DNA of 24,018 nt, taken from positions 1-24,018 of the forward strand of contig CALCKS010000086.1 in the NCBI GenBank assembly GCA_937965895.1, given 5' to 3'. The stretch is from an uncultured Campylobacter sp. (GTDB lineage Bacteria > Campylobacterota > Campylobacteria > Campylobacterales > Campylobacteraceae). Positions 1 through 6,551 of this stretch are shown here, piece by piece; position 1 is the stretch's first letter, and every line of letters begins with the position of its first letter. The position numbers and the translations under genes are program-made. The notes under the pieces are model-generated. The model did not search any database. It had not been told where the DNA came from and was given only the letters and a program-made list of their open reading frames with translations.

Positions 1-441
1 CAAAACGGCGACGTAAATTTCATGACGCAGGGCATGAGCGATATGATCGATTATAGATATTACTCGGTTTTGGGCGTTTTGGCGCTACTTTTGGTCGTGC
101 TTTTGTTCGTCAAGGCAAAGCTAAAAAACAAGCAAAAAACGATAAAAACAAAACGCGAAAATGGCTGGTTTGAAAAGGTAAAAAGCGACGAAGGCGTGGA
201 GATAATCTACGAAAAACCGCTTGATGATACGAACAAAGTCGTTCTTTTTCAGCACCTTGACAGACGCTACCTCGTGCTAACTGGTACGTCAAACGTGCTT
301 TTGGATAAATTCGGCGAAGAACAGATGACGAGCGAGCAGGACTTTCAGAGCTTTTTTGAAGAAAATCAAAAAAAGCTAAACGCCTACATCGAAAACCGCC
401 AAACGCTGGACGCATACAAAGATAAGGCGAGTATAGACTAA
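1..441 (+). CDS. fliO: FliO-like flagellar export membrane protein, 5'-truncated by the window edge
   Basis: The reading frame is already open at base 1, so the protein probably starts upstream; the first ATG inside is at 22 and others follow at 34 and 43. From the ATG at 22, residues about 14-31 form one hydrophobic membrane segment, followed by a Lys-rich stop-transfer stretch and a cytoplasmic domain of about 100 residues with the pattern 'VVLFQHLDRRYLVLTGTSN' and 'LLDKF', which resembles the FliO C-terminal domain. FliO helps assemble the FliPQR export gate of the flagellar type III secretion system. In Helicobacter and Campylobacter the fliO-like gene lies next to fliN, which would be expected just outside the window. 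A nuclease-like gene follows after only 15 bp and is probably cotranscribed. The call rests on topology, motif and remembered context, not on a search; an unnamed membrane protein is the alternative. Confidence 0.6.
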   Translation, partial: QNGDVNFMTQGMSDMIDYRYYSVLGVLALLLVVLLFVKAKLKNKQKTIKTKRENGWFEKVKSDEGVEIIYEKPLDDTNKVVLFQHLDRRYLVLTGTSNVLLDKFGEEQMTSEQDFQSFFEENQKKLNAYIENRQTLDAYKDKASID

Positions 442-456
442 AATTCGGAGATAAAT

Positions 457-1632
457 TTGGCCAAAAATGATTTGGAAATTTTAAAAGAATTTATAAACGA
501 TAAAGAGGCTCAAGAAAAATTTAATGCTATCAAAAATAGCGTAATGGACTTTAATATCTTTGAAATTACGGGCCTTGGCAATCAAGAAATAAAACACTCA
601 AATACCTTAGCTTGGCTCTTTGGAGATAATGAACACGGGTTAAAGTATCAAATTTTAGAAGGATTTTTAAAATTTACGTTAGAAAATAGCGATAATACCT
701 CAGAAAGCTACGAAAATTTAGAAAAATATCTAAAAATCTAAGAAAAGAGTATACGAATTTTTAGAGAAAGCGATAATATCGATCTTTTGCTAATTGACGA
801 AAATAATAAATTTGTTGTAACGATAGAAAACAAAGTTGAAGCAGACGAAGACGAAGAACAGTTGCTCAAATATCGCAAATTTATTGACGATAAATATAAG
901 GATTTTAAAAGAATTTATATTTTTCTAACGAAGGACGGGCGCTTGCCTGAGGAAGAGACAGAGCAAGACTGGTGGCTAATAGCGACATATAAAATAATCG
1001 GCGATAGCATAGAATACTTGCTAAAAAACAATAATCCGCCTCAAAAAGCAAATATTATTTTATCAAGCTATGTCGATTTGCTAAAAAGGAAAAATATTAT
1101 GAGTAATGAAAAACTACAAAATTTATGTGAGCAAATTTGGGACAAATACGAAAAAGAGCTTCAAATTTTAATTAACTACAAAAAGACAAAAATAGATAAA
1201 CTATATGACTTTATAATAAATACTTTAAAAAACAATAACATACCGCTTTATACAAAATACAGTATAAAAACCAAGTGTACCGAAAATATGTATAAATTCG
1301 TGTATGACAAAACGCCCGAAATCGCTAGCGAAGATAATGAATATGCTATAAATTTAGGTATCGAGAAATACGAAAATTATATTTGGTTTGGGTATTATTC
1401 CGACACAGACTGCAAAGATAACGAGAAATTAAAAAGCCTATATAAAATGATTTTTCCAAACCAAAAATTTCAAAGAACCAAGACGATAGAAAAATTCAAT
1501 ATAGCAAATTTAAATAAAAACGACTTGGAAGCAAAATTTAAAAATATATCAGAAGCAATACTAGCAAAAACAAAAGAATTCGATGATAAGATAGAAAAAG
1601 CCCTCAAAGAACTTCAAGGGCAAAAGACGTAA
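457..1632 (+). pseudogene. PD-(D/E)XK nuclease-like protein interrupted by an in-frame TAA
   Basis: One frame runs from a TTG at 457 (GGAG about 7 bp upstream) to TAA at 1630-1632, broken only by a TAA at 739-741. Translated through, it resembles the PD-(D/E)XK nuclease superfamily group PDDEXK_4: an N-terminal helix with 'NQEIKHSNTLAWLF' (E44, H47), then 'SDNIDLLL' (D109) and 'VVTIENKV' (E124-x-K126), the D...E-x-K metal-binding core, then a long helical Lys/Glu-rich C-terminal half. The stop splits E44 from the core. The next start candidate, TTG at 787, lies after the D109 codon, so neither piece holds the full active site. There is no frameshift, so one base change or sequencing error would suffice. 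The gene is visibly more A+T-rich than its neighbours and sits between fliO and ppx, which suggests horizontal gain. Its end is 2 bp from the convergent end of ppx. Such nucleases often occur in defence or restriction contexts, but no partner gene is visible. Confidence 0.7.
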
Positions 1633-1634
1633 GT

Positions 1635-3083
1635 TCACGCAAAACAGATCGCAAAGGTATCCGGCTTAGTCATCTTTTTGATATTTTCCTTCGCCATAAA
1701 CAACTCCTTAGCGCCGTAAATTTGCAAAGTGTGATTGATAAACTCAAACTCCAGCTTTTTATGCGAGCAGTTTGCGTCTAAATTTTTAGCAAGCGCGAGG
1801 ATGAAGCTCAGCCAACGCACGACATCCTCGCTCGGTAGCAGGTTTTTAAATCGCTCAAATTCGCTCGAGCTTTTTTTGCCGTTTTGAGCGATAATCGCGG
1901 CTATGAGGCATTTTTGCGCATGCGAAAAGCCGTAGTTTAGGGCATTTAGTACGAAAAATGCTGAGCTAGCGTGCTCGCCGTAAAATCCCAAGCACTGCGC
2001 CACGCTGTGCAATCTAGCAGCCACTGCCAGTTCGCTCTCGTATCGCTCCTCAAGCCCGTGCAGCGGCTCTAGCGCGGCAAAGAGGTCTTTTGCGTATTTA
2101 ACAATCGTCTTGTTATCGTCTAGCAAAAATCTATCCTGCAAACTCCTCACGCTTGGGTTAAAATTCGGCGGAAATTTACGCGTCGGACGCAATATATCGC
2201 TCAAAAATACGCCCTCTCTAAAGCCCGCGCCGCTAGTATAGATATTTTGTGCGCCCACAGCGTCCACCGCTCCTAAAAAGATGAGCGCACCCTCTCTAAT
2301 CGTGTCGAATCGGTCTTTTTTGATGCCAAATTTCCCAAGCTCCAGCACGCTCGCCCGGGCTAAATTTTCGATGAAATTTTTATGGTTTTGAAATTTGTAG
2401 GCAAAGTTGTGCACAGTTTTTAGCGGGTAGTCTTGCGCCGACATGATGGCCGAAGATATCGCGCGCAGGCTGCCTCCAATGGCGACTAGGTTTTTACTTT
2501 TAAAATTTTTAGGCAAGCTTTTAAACGCCTCTTTGATAAAAGGCGCTGCGGCGTTTAAATTTTTCTTATCGAAAAATAGCTCTTTTAGCCTCACCGTGCC
2601 CAAATTTAACGACACGGCGTCTACTATCTTGCCGCCGCTAACAAGCGCTAGCTCCGCAGAGCCCCCGCCGATATCAAGCGTGACGAACTCCTCTAGCGGC
2701 TCGAGCAAATTTAGCGCCGCCACGCCGCCAAACGTCGCTTCATCCTTGCCGCTAACGACCTTTAAATTTATCCCAAGCTCTTTGCGCGCCATGCTTATGA
2801 GCTCGCCGGCATTCGGAGCGTCGCGCAGAGCCGAGGTACCCATAGTAAAAATTTTCGTGCATTTGTAGTTTTTTGCGATATTTTTAAACTCGCTAAGCGC
2901 TTCGCAGGCCTTTTGCATCGACTTTTCCGAGATCTCGCCGCCGTGCTCGTACGCGCCCTCGCCCAGACGCACCTTCATCTTAAATTCGCCGATGATGTGA
3001 AACGCGTAACGCGAAGTCTTTTCAAAAATCGCCATTCGCATCGAGTTTGAGCCTAGATCTATGACAGCGGTTCGTTTTGCCAT
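1635..3083 (-). CDS. ppx: Exopolyphosphatase / pppGpp phosphatase family (Ppx/GppA)
   Basis: This 482-residue protein has the ASKHA-fold signatures of Ppx/GppA: phosphate-1 motif 'VIDLGSNSMRM' (residues 7-17), 'TSALRDA' (83-89), the 'GKDEA' segment with the likely catalytic Glu (E115), phosphate-2 motif 'LDIGGGSAE' (136-144) and 'AIGGSLRA'. A helical C-terminal extension contains an HD-like 'ARLHSVAQCLGF' segment, as in longer Ppx proteins. The family removes terminal phosphate from polyphosphate and/or the 5' phosphate of pppGpp in the cytoplasm. Its ATG (3083-3081) directly abuts the stop codon of the histidine kinase gene with no intervening base, so it is the last gene of a regulator-kinase-ppx operon. 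From memory C. jejuni has the equivalent gene (Cj0353c) at the same place. Polyphosphate versus pppGpp preference cannot be read from sequence. Confidence 0.9.
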   Translation of the reverse strand: MAKRTAVIDLGSNSMRMAIFEKTSRYAFHIIGEFKMKVRLGEGAYEHGGEISEKSMQKACEALSEFKNIAKNYKCTKIFTMGTSALRDAPNAGELISMARKELGINLKVVSGKDEATFGGVAALNLLEPLEEFVTLDIGGGSAELALVSGGKIVDAVSLNLGTVRLKELFFDKKNLNAAAPFIKEAFKSLPKNFKSKNLVAIGGSLRAISSAIMSAQDYPLKTVHNFAYKFQNHKNFIENLARASVLELGKFGIKKDRFDTIREGALIFLGAVDAVGAQNIYTSGAGFREGVFLSDILRPTRKFPPNFNPSVRSLQDRFLLDDNKTIVKYAKDLFAALEPLHGLEERYESELAVAARLHSVAQCLGFYGEHASSAFFVLNALNYGFSHAQKCLIAAIIAQNGKKSSSEFERFKNLLPSEDVVRWLSFILALAKNLDANCSHKKLEFEFINHTLQIYGAKELFMAKENIKKMTKPDTFAICFA

Positions 3084-4373
3084 TTATTTGCCTTTATTAT
3101 TTTTATTTATCGCTAGAGTGAGGGTCGAGATCGCGCCGCTGTGCCCGTCGGTACGGTTTTTGATAGACACCGAGCCGCCCAGAGCCTGAGCCGCGCCCTT
3201 AGCTAGAAATAGCCCAAGCCCCGCTCCGCCCTTATCGCCAAAACGCTTAAACGGCGCAAAAAGGTCCTTGCTCTCGTCGATGCCGCAACCCTCGTCTACG
3301 ACCTCGATGATAAATTCATTTTCGCTAAGGCGCGAGCGTAGAGTAACCACGGCGCCGCGAGGAGAAAATTTGATCGCGTTTTGGACGAAATTTTGAATAA
3401 CGTGCGTTAAAAGCGTCGTTTGTAGCGTCATTTCAAGTCTGTTTGGCGCAAAATCAGTCGCGATATCCTTGCCCTCGCCGCGAGCTAAAATTTTAAAATT
3501 ATTCGCAGATTGATTTAAAAACTCGATAATATCGATGCGCACAGCCTCCTCAAACTGCGCGCCCTCCTGCCGCCCGATCTCCAGGATAGAGCCGATCATT
3601 TTGTTCATTTGATTGATGGCTTCGTTGTTGTTTTTGAGCGCTTCGATATATTTTTCGCTCTCGCGAGGCTTTATTAGCGTAACTTCGTTTTTGGTTTTCA
3701 TCACCGCAAGAGGCGTTTTTAGCTCGTGCGCGACGCCGACAAAAAGCTCCTTTTGATATAGCACGAACGTCTGAATACGCTCAATTAGACGGTTTAGGCT
3801 TTTGCCTAGCGGCTTAAACTCGGGCGGTAGCTCTTCAAGGCTCACCGTCTGCAAAAACCGCTCGTTTAAATTCGTCATTTTTCTGCTTAAAATTTTAATC
3901 GGCACCAAGAGCATCCGCGACAAAAACAGCACGTAAAAAATAATCAGAAGTATCGACGTGGCGTTTACCATGATGATATCGATTAAAATTTGATCTACGA
4001 GTTTGCTTTGATGAGTTGTGTCTTTGGTTAGCGCGATGCTAGTGTCGTCCATATACGGATAAAATAACGTCAAATGAGTCTTTTGCCCAACTCTTTCCGT
4101 AACGAAATATGGCGATACCGTTTTGCCCTCGACTAGCTTTGCCTTTGTGGGACTATCGTTTAGCGTGAAGTACTCAAACGGTTTTTCTACTTTAGATAAA
4201 TTTGCGCTCGTGGATAAAATTTTAGCTTCGTATGCGAGCGATTGCGAGATGCCCTCGTATATCGTGACCTTGATATACTGGTATAAAAGAACGGAGATGA
4301 TGAGAATTAGCATCGTAGAAGCCGATGCTAATTGCACTATAAACCTAAATCTTAGGCTTTTTTGGGAAAGCAA
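3084..4373 (-). CDS. Sensor histidine kinase coupled to the CosR-type regulator
   Basis: This 429-residue membrane kinase has TM1 at about residues 11-33, a periplasmic domain of about 100 residues without a recognised ligand motif, TM2 at about 133-153, a HAMP-like linker, HisKA with 'GVAHELKTPL' (phospho-acceptor H216) and HATPase_c with the N box 'QNFVQNAIKFS' (N332), G1 'VVDEGCGID' (D360) and G2 'GGAGLGL' (382-388). All catalytic boxes look intact. The TTG start at 4373 overlaps the last 22 bp of the response regulator gene, so translation is probably coupled, and the stop abuts ppx. This position implies it phosphorylates the upstream regulator; that pairing is inference. The stimulus is unknown; given the oxidative-stress role of CosR, a redox or envelope signal is possible but unproven. 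Confidence 0.88.
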   Translation of the reverse strand: MLSQKSLRFRFIVQLASASTMLILIISVLLYQYIKVTIYEGISQSLAYEAKILSTSANLSKVEKPFEYFTLNDSPTKAKLVEGKTVSPYFVTERVGQKTHLTLFYPYMDDTSIALTKDTTHQSKLVDQILIDIIMVNATSILLIIFYVLFLSRMLLVPIKILSRKMTNLNERFLQTVSLEELPPEFKPLGKSLNRLIERIQTFVLYQKELFVGVAHELKTPLAVMKTKNEVTLIKPRESEKYIEALKNNNEAINQMNKMIGSILEIGRQEGAQFEEAVRIDIIEFLNQSANNFKILARGEGKDIATDFAPNRLEMTLQTTLLTHVIQNFVQNAIKFSPRGAVVTLRSRLSENEFIIEVVDEGCGIDESKDLFAPFKRFGDKGGAGLGLFLAKGAAQALGGSVSIKNRTDGHSGAISTLTLAINKNNKGK

Positions 4374-5023
4374 AACCTATACCCGCGTCTTCTGACCGTC
4401 TCGATAGTCGAGATATTTAACGGTTTATCCATTTTTTGGCGGATTTGATTGATTGCTACTTCGATTACGTTTGGAGTTACGAGCTCAGGCTCCTCCCAGA
4501 TCGCGTCTAGTAGTTGCTCTTTGCTGACGATCTGATCGCTGTGGCGCGCAAGGTGAGTTAGTACCTCAAACGGCTTGCCTTTTAGCTCGATATCTTGACC
4601 TAGATAGGTGATTTTCTCCTCGTCCGGATCGATGATAAGGTCGTCTATCTTGATAACGTTCGTACCGCCAAAGCGCAAACGAGCCTCGATCCTAGCTACC
4701 AAAACGTCGAAATCAAACGGCTTTTTGATATAGTCGTCCGCACCAGCTCTAAATGCCTTAACTTCGCTATCTTTATCGTCTTTCGCAGACAGTACGACTA
4801 CTGCGGTGCGCGGAGATTTGTGTTTGATGATGTTGATCAGATCCACGCCGTCGCCGTCAGGCAGCATCCAATCAGTCAAAACCAAATCGTAATTTCTAAT
4901 ACCGATGTAGTATTCAGCATCCTTGAAATTCTCCGAGCTGTCGGTCTGGTAGCCGAACTCTTGCAAGCCCTCGGCGATGGTTTTGTTTAGAGTTACCTCA
5001 TCTTCAACTATTAAAATTCTCAT
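4352..5023 (-). CDS. cosR: OmpR-family response regulator, CosR/HP1043 type
   Basis: This 223-residue protein has a receiver domain (1-120) and a winged-helix DNA-binding domain (about 125-220). The C-terminal half, including 'PDEEKITY', 'KGKPFEVLTHLARHSDQIVS' and 'TPNVIEVAINQIRQKMDKPL', is as I recall it from C. jejuni CosR (Cj0355c) and H. pylori HP1043/HsrA, essential regulators of oxidative stress and core metabolism. Those orthologues are described as orphan, phosphorylation-independent regulators. Here the receiver looks canonical: acidic pair E7/D8, D51 in 'LVLTDWMLPDGDG', S79 in 'VVLSAK' and K101 in 'IKKPF', and a histidine kinase gene overlaps its 3' end. It therefore looks phosphorylatable. 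The ATG at 5023 follows an extended -10 box at 5051-5056. Family call is firm; regulon is inferred from orthologues. Confidence 0.92.
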   Translation of the reverse strand: MRILIVEDEVTLNKTIAEGLQEFGYQTDSSENFKDAEYYIGIRNYDLVLTDWMLPDGDGVDLINIIKHKSPRTAVVVLSAKDDKDSEVKAFRAGADDYIKKPFDFDVLVARIEARLRFGGTNVIKIDDLIIDPDEEKITYLGQDIELKGKPFEVLTHLARHSDQIVSKEQLLDAIWEEPELVTPNVIEVAINQIRQKMDKPLNISTIETVRRRGYRFCFPKKA

Positions 5024-5050
5024 TTTTTCCCTTCAGTGAAATTTGTTGGG

Positions 5051-5056
5051 ATTGTA
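5051..5056 (-). promoter_or_regulatory. Extended -10 box for the cosR-kinase-ppx operon
   Basis: On the minus strand the sequence reads TGCTACAAT, a TG-N-TACAAT extended -10, 28 bp upstream of the cosR ATG. Campylobacter housekeeping promoters rely on an extended -10 and an A/T-rich upstream region rather than a -35 box; an A/T-rich tract at 5088-5100 fits. It lies in the 73-bp gap after folB, so the operon can be transcribed apart from plsY-folB. Confidence 0.6.
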
Positions 5057-5096
5057 GCATAAATTAAGCAAGATTTCAAGATACTTTAAAAAAAAT

Positions 5097-5411
5097 TTAA
5101 TATTTAAACTCAGCTCTTGCGCCAACCGTCGCATTTTTGACGATCTCGATTTTTAAAATTTCCATTTTTAAAAAGCTAAGCGAGCTAAATTTTTCCTTCA
5201 ACTTTTTCGCGCAAATTTCAAGCGAGCTCTCCACGGTGCCAAATTTCTCCCGCGCGTAAATTTCCTCGATCAAATTTATCACTTCCACGTAGTCTATAAA
5301 CTCGCCGCTTTCAAACTCCGCGTTCACTCTTACCTTCTGCGGCGTCACGCGCTCAAAATCAAGCAGCCCGATGATAGTGCTAAACTCGTAATCTTTGATA
5401 ATCGTAGTCAA
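5097..5411 (-). CDS. folB: Dihydroneopterin aldolase-like protein (FolB)
   Basis: This 104-residue protein fits the FolB/FolX tunnelling fold: N-terminal 'IIGLLDFERVTPQKVRVN' with the substrate-anchoring Glu at E20, a central helix pair around 'YVEVINLIEEIYAREKFGTVES', and a C-terminal strand 'KIEIVKNATVGARAE' with K92 at the expected catalytic Lys. FolB cleaves 7,8-dihydroneopterin to 6-hydroxymethyl-dihydropterin in folate synthesis. It is shorter than the usual 115-120 residues, and the Lys is followed by Asn-Ala rather than the common Pro, so activity is likely but not certain. The TTG start at 5411 overlaps the plsY stop (TTGA), indicating translational coupling. From memory C. jejuni has its equivalent beside cosR. 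Confidence 0.8.
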   Translation of the reverse strand: MTTIIKDYEFSTIIGLLDFERVTPQKVRVNAEFESGEFIDYVEVINLIEEIYAREKFGTVESSLEICAKKLKEKFSSLSFLKMEILKIEIVKNATVGARAEFKY

Positions 5412-6022
5412 ATTACGCGCTTTTCTTGCCCCGTTATTAGGCGTTTAATATTTGGCAGATGCTTGTAAACGACCAAAAACGCGATCAAAAATATCGGCGC
5501 ATAGGAGTCGATATCAGGGATTTGCGGCTGAAGCGCAAAAGTCGCTACGATAAACGCCACAAGCGCGGCTAGCGAAGCTAGCGAGGAGATCTTAAGCAGC
5601 TTGCCCACGACAAACCAAACTCCAAGCGCGATAATGATTTCAAGCGGCAAAAAAACCGCCAAAACGCCCGCACCAGTGGCTATGCCCTTGCCGCCTTCAA
5701 ATTTTAAAAACGGCGAATAGCAGTGTCCAAGCACAGAAAGTACCGCCATCGCCCAAAGCGTCGCGGGAGCAAGGCCAAAAAATTTCGCGATCAGTATCGG
5801 TAAAACGCCCTTTAAAACGTCGCAAACTACGGTCAAAATCGCGATCTTTTTAGCGAGTTTGGGGTCTTTTTGCTTTAGCACGCGCAAAACGTTGGTCGCG
5901 CCGATGCTGCCGCTACCTTCGCTTCTGATGTTTACTCCACCGAAGATATATGCCAAAATCACGCCAGAGGGGATGCCGCCAAGCAGATACGCCGCGGCAT
6001 AAGCTATCAAATTTTCGTTCAT
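5408..6022 (-). CDS. plsY: Glycerol-3-phosphate acyltransferase PlsY
   Basis: This 204-residue, strongly hydrophobic protein has about five membrane segments and the three conserved cytosolic motifs of PlsY: 'SEGSGSIGATNVLR' (residues 34-47), 'GHCYSPFLKF' (99-108) and 'GGKGIATGAG' (110-119). PlsY transfers the acyl group from acyl-phosphate to sn-glycerol 3-phosphate, giving lysophosphatidic acid at the inner membrane. Its partner PlsX, which makes the acyl-phosphate, is encoded in this same window at 11984-12973 but at a separate locus. The ATG at 6022 has a GGAT-type ribosome site about 9 bp upstream; folB overlaps its end. Length and motifs match the family. Confidence 0.93.
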   Translation of the reverse strand: MNENLIAYAAAYLLGGIPSGVILAYIFGGVNIRSEGSGSIGATNVLRVLKQKDPKLAKKIAILTVVCDVLKGVLPILIAKFFGLAPATLWAMAVLSVLGHCYSPFLKFEGGKGIATGAGVLAVFLPLEIIIALGVWFVVGKLLKISSLASLAALVAFIVATFALQPQIPDIDSYAPIFLIAFLVVYKHLPNIKRLITGQEKRVI

Positions 6023-6053
6023 CTTTTATCCTGATTTTTGTTTCGATTTCGCA

Positions 6054-6059
6054 ATATTA
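6054..6059 (-). promoter_or_regulatory. Possible -10 box for plsY-folB
   Basis: The minus strand reads TAATAT 32 bp upstream of the plsY ATG, within an A/T-rich stretch. There is no TG extension, so this is a weak assignment; plsY could also be reached by read-through from the ATPase gene if the hairpins at 6199-6284 do not terminate. Confidence 0.35.
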
Positions 6060-6198
6060 ATTAAATTCGGCTGATTTTTTGATAAATCGGTCGTTTTGAA
6101 GGGCGATAAATTTGTAAATTTTACTCGCCGAGACCTGCGCCTTTAAGGTGCTAAATTTGGTTTGGTCAAATTTAGTCTTGCAAGCCGAACTTCTTTGT

Positions 6199-6230
6199 GT
6201 AAAAAACAACCATTTGAGGTTGTTTTTTAC
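6199..6230 (-). terminator. Perfect hairpin, probable bidirectional intrinsic terminator
   Basis: The arms GTAAAAAACAACC (6199-6211) and GGTTGTTTTTTAC (6218-6230) are exact reverse complements around a 6-nt loop. Each strand carries a run of six T in the 3' arm, so it could terminate in both directions. For the minus strand it lies downstream of the ATPase gene and before plsY. Confidence 0.65.
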
Positions 6231-6238
6231 TTTGTTGT

Positions 6239-6284
6239 AAAGGGGGTGGGGGCTTAAATTGCGAAGTCGCTCCCCACCCCCTTT
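6239..6284 (-). terminator. G/C-tract hairpin
   Basis: The arms AAAGGGGGTGGGG (6239-6251) and CCCCACCCCCTTT (6272-6284) pair perfectly over 13 bp around a 20-nt loop. On the minus strand no T-run directly follows, but the hairpin at 6199-6230 does, so the two may act together. The right arm also belongs to a G-quadruplex motif. Confidence 0.45.
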
Positions 6285-6298
6285 AATCCCCCAACCCC
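6272..6298 (-). other. Four-run G-quadruplex motif
   Basis: Read on the minus strand there are four G runs of 4, 5, 5 and 4 bases with loops of 2 (TT), 6 (ATTAAA) and 1 (T) bases, which meets the usual G4 rule with more than the minimum run length. Two of the runs are also the 3' arm of the hairpin at 6239-6284, so the two structures exclude one another in the same strand. Confidence 0.6.
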
Positions 6299-6462
6299 TA
6301 CGACGTGAGAGGTTGCTGCGCTATGCGCAGGTTAAATTTGGCGCCGTCGCGCCAAAAATGCAAATTTGACATTTTCAAGGTGCGGGTCTCGGCGAATAAA
6401 ATTTGAGTCCAAATTTGAATATAAGAAAGATAAGGCGAAGTATTTTTGTGTTTAGACGAGGC

Positions 6463-6522
6463 GGATTCAAATTTTACGACGGGAGCTACCTGGTCGGTAG
6501 TGACCGAGTAAAATTTGAATCC
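6463..6522. repeat. 15-bp perfect inverted repeat downstream of the ATPase gene
   Basis: GGATTCAAATTTTAC (6463-6477) is repeated in reverse complement at 6508-6522, with a nested GGTC/GACC pairing in the loop (6492-6505). A near copy of the same word lies at 6397-6410. It starts 30 bp past the stop of the minus-strand ATPase gene and could be a 3'-end structure. Confidence 0.55.
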
Positions 6523-6551
6523 AACGAAGTATAAACCAAAAAAACAAGCCG

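Larger units (their letters stand above)
6116..6404. repeat. Element bounded by 28-bp imperfect inverted repeats
   Basis: The left arm (6116-6143) is the reverse complement of the right arm (6377-6404) at 25 of 28 positions by eye. The 289-bp interval encloses the hairpins and the G-quadruplex motif. No target-site duplication is visible and no transposase is present, so a MITE-like nature is only a suggestion. Confidence 0.5.
6023..6551. other. Gene-free, structure-rich spacer between the ATPase gene and plsY
   Basis: These 529 bp hold no convincing gene. In order they contain the plsY upstream region, one arm of a 28-bp imperfect inverted repeat (6116-6143), a perfect hairpin (6199-6230), a G/C-tract hairpin (6239-6284) overlapping a G-quadruplex motif on the minus strand (6272-6298), short G+C-rich hairpins (CTGCGC/GCGCAG near 6315-6329 and TTGGCG/CGCCAA near 6337-6354), the second arm (6377-6404) and a 15-bp perfect inverted repeat (6463-6522). 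The whole may be a repeated intergenic or MITE-like element. Confidence 0.7.

Noticed and set aside
739..741. Programmed read-through or recoding of the TAA in the nuclease gene
   Set aside because: No recoding element or suppressor context is visible; a mutation or sequencing error is simpler.
2443..2868. 141-residue plus-strand open frame opposite ppx
   Set aside because: It is antisense to well-conserved Ppx motifs and has Ser/Pro-rich shadow composition.
6242..6252. Phase-variable poly-G tract
   Set aside because: The G runs are at most five bases and interrupted by T, too short for slipped-strand switching; no long homopolymer was found inside a gene start.
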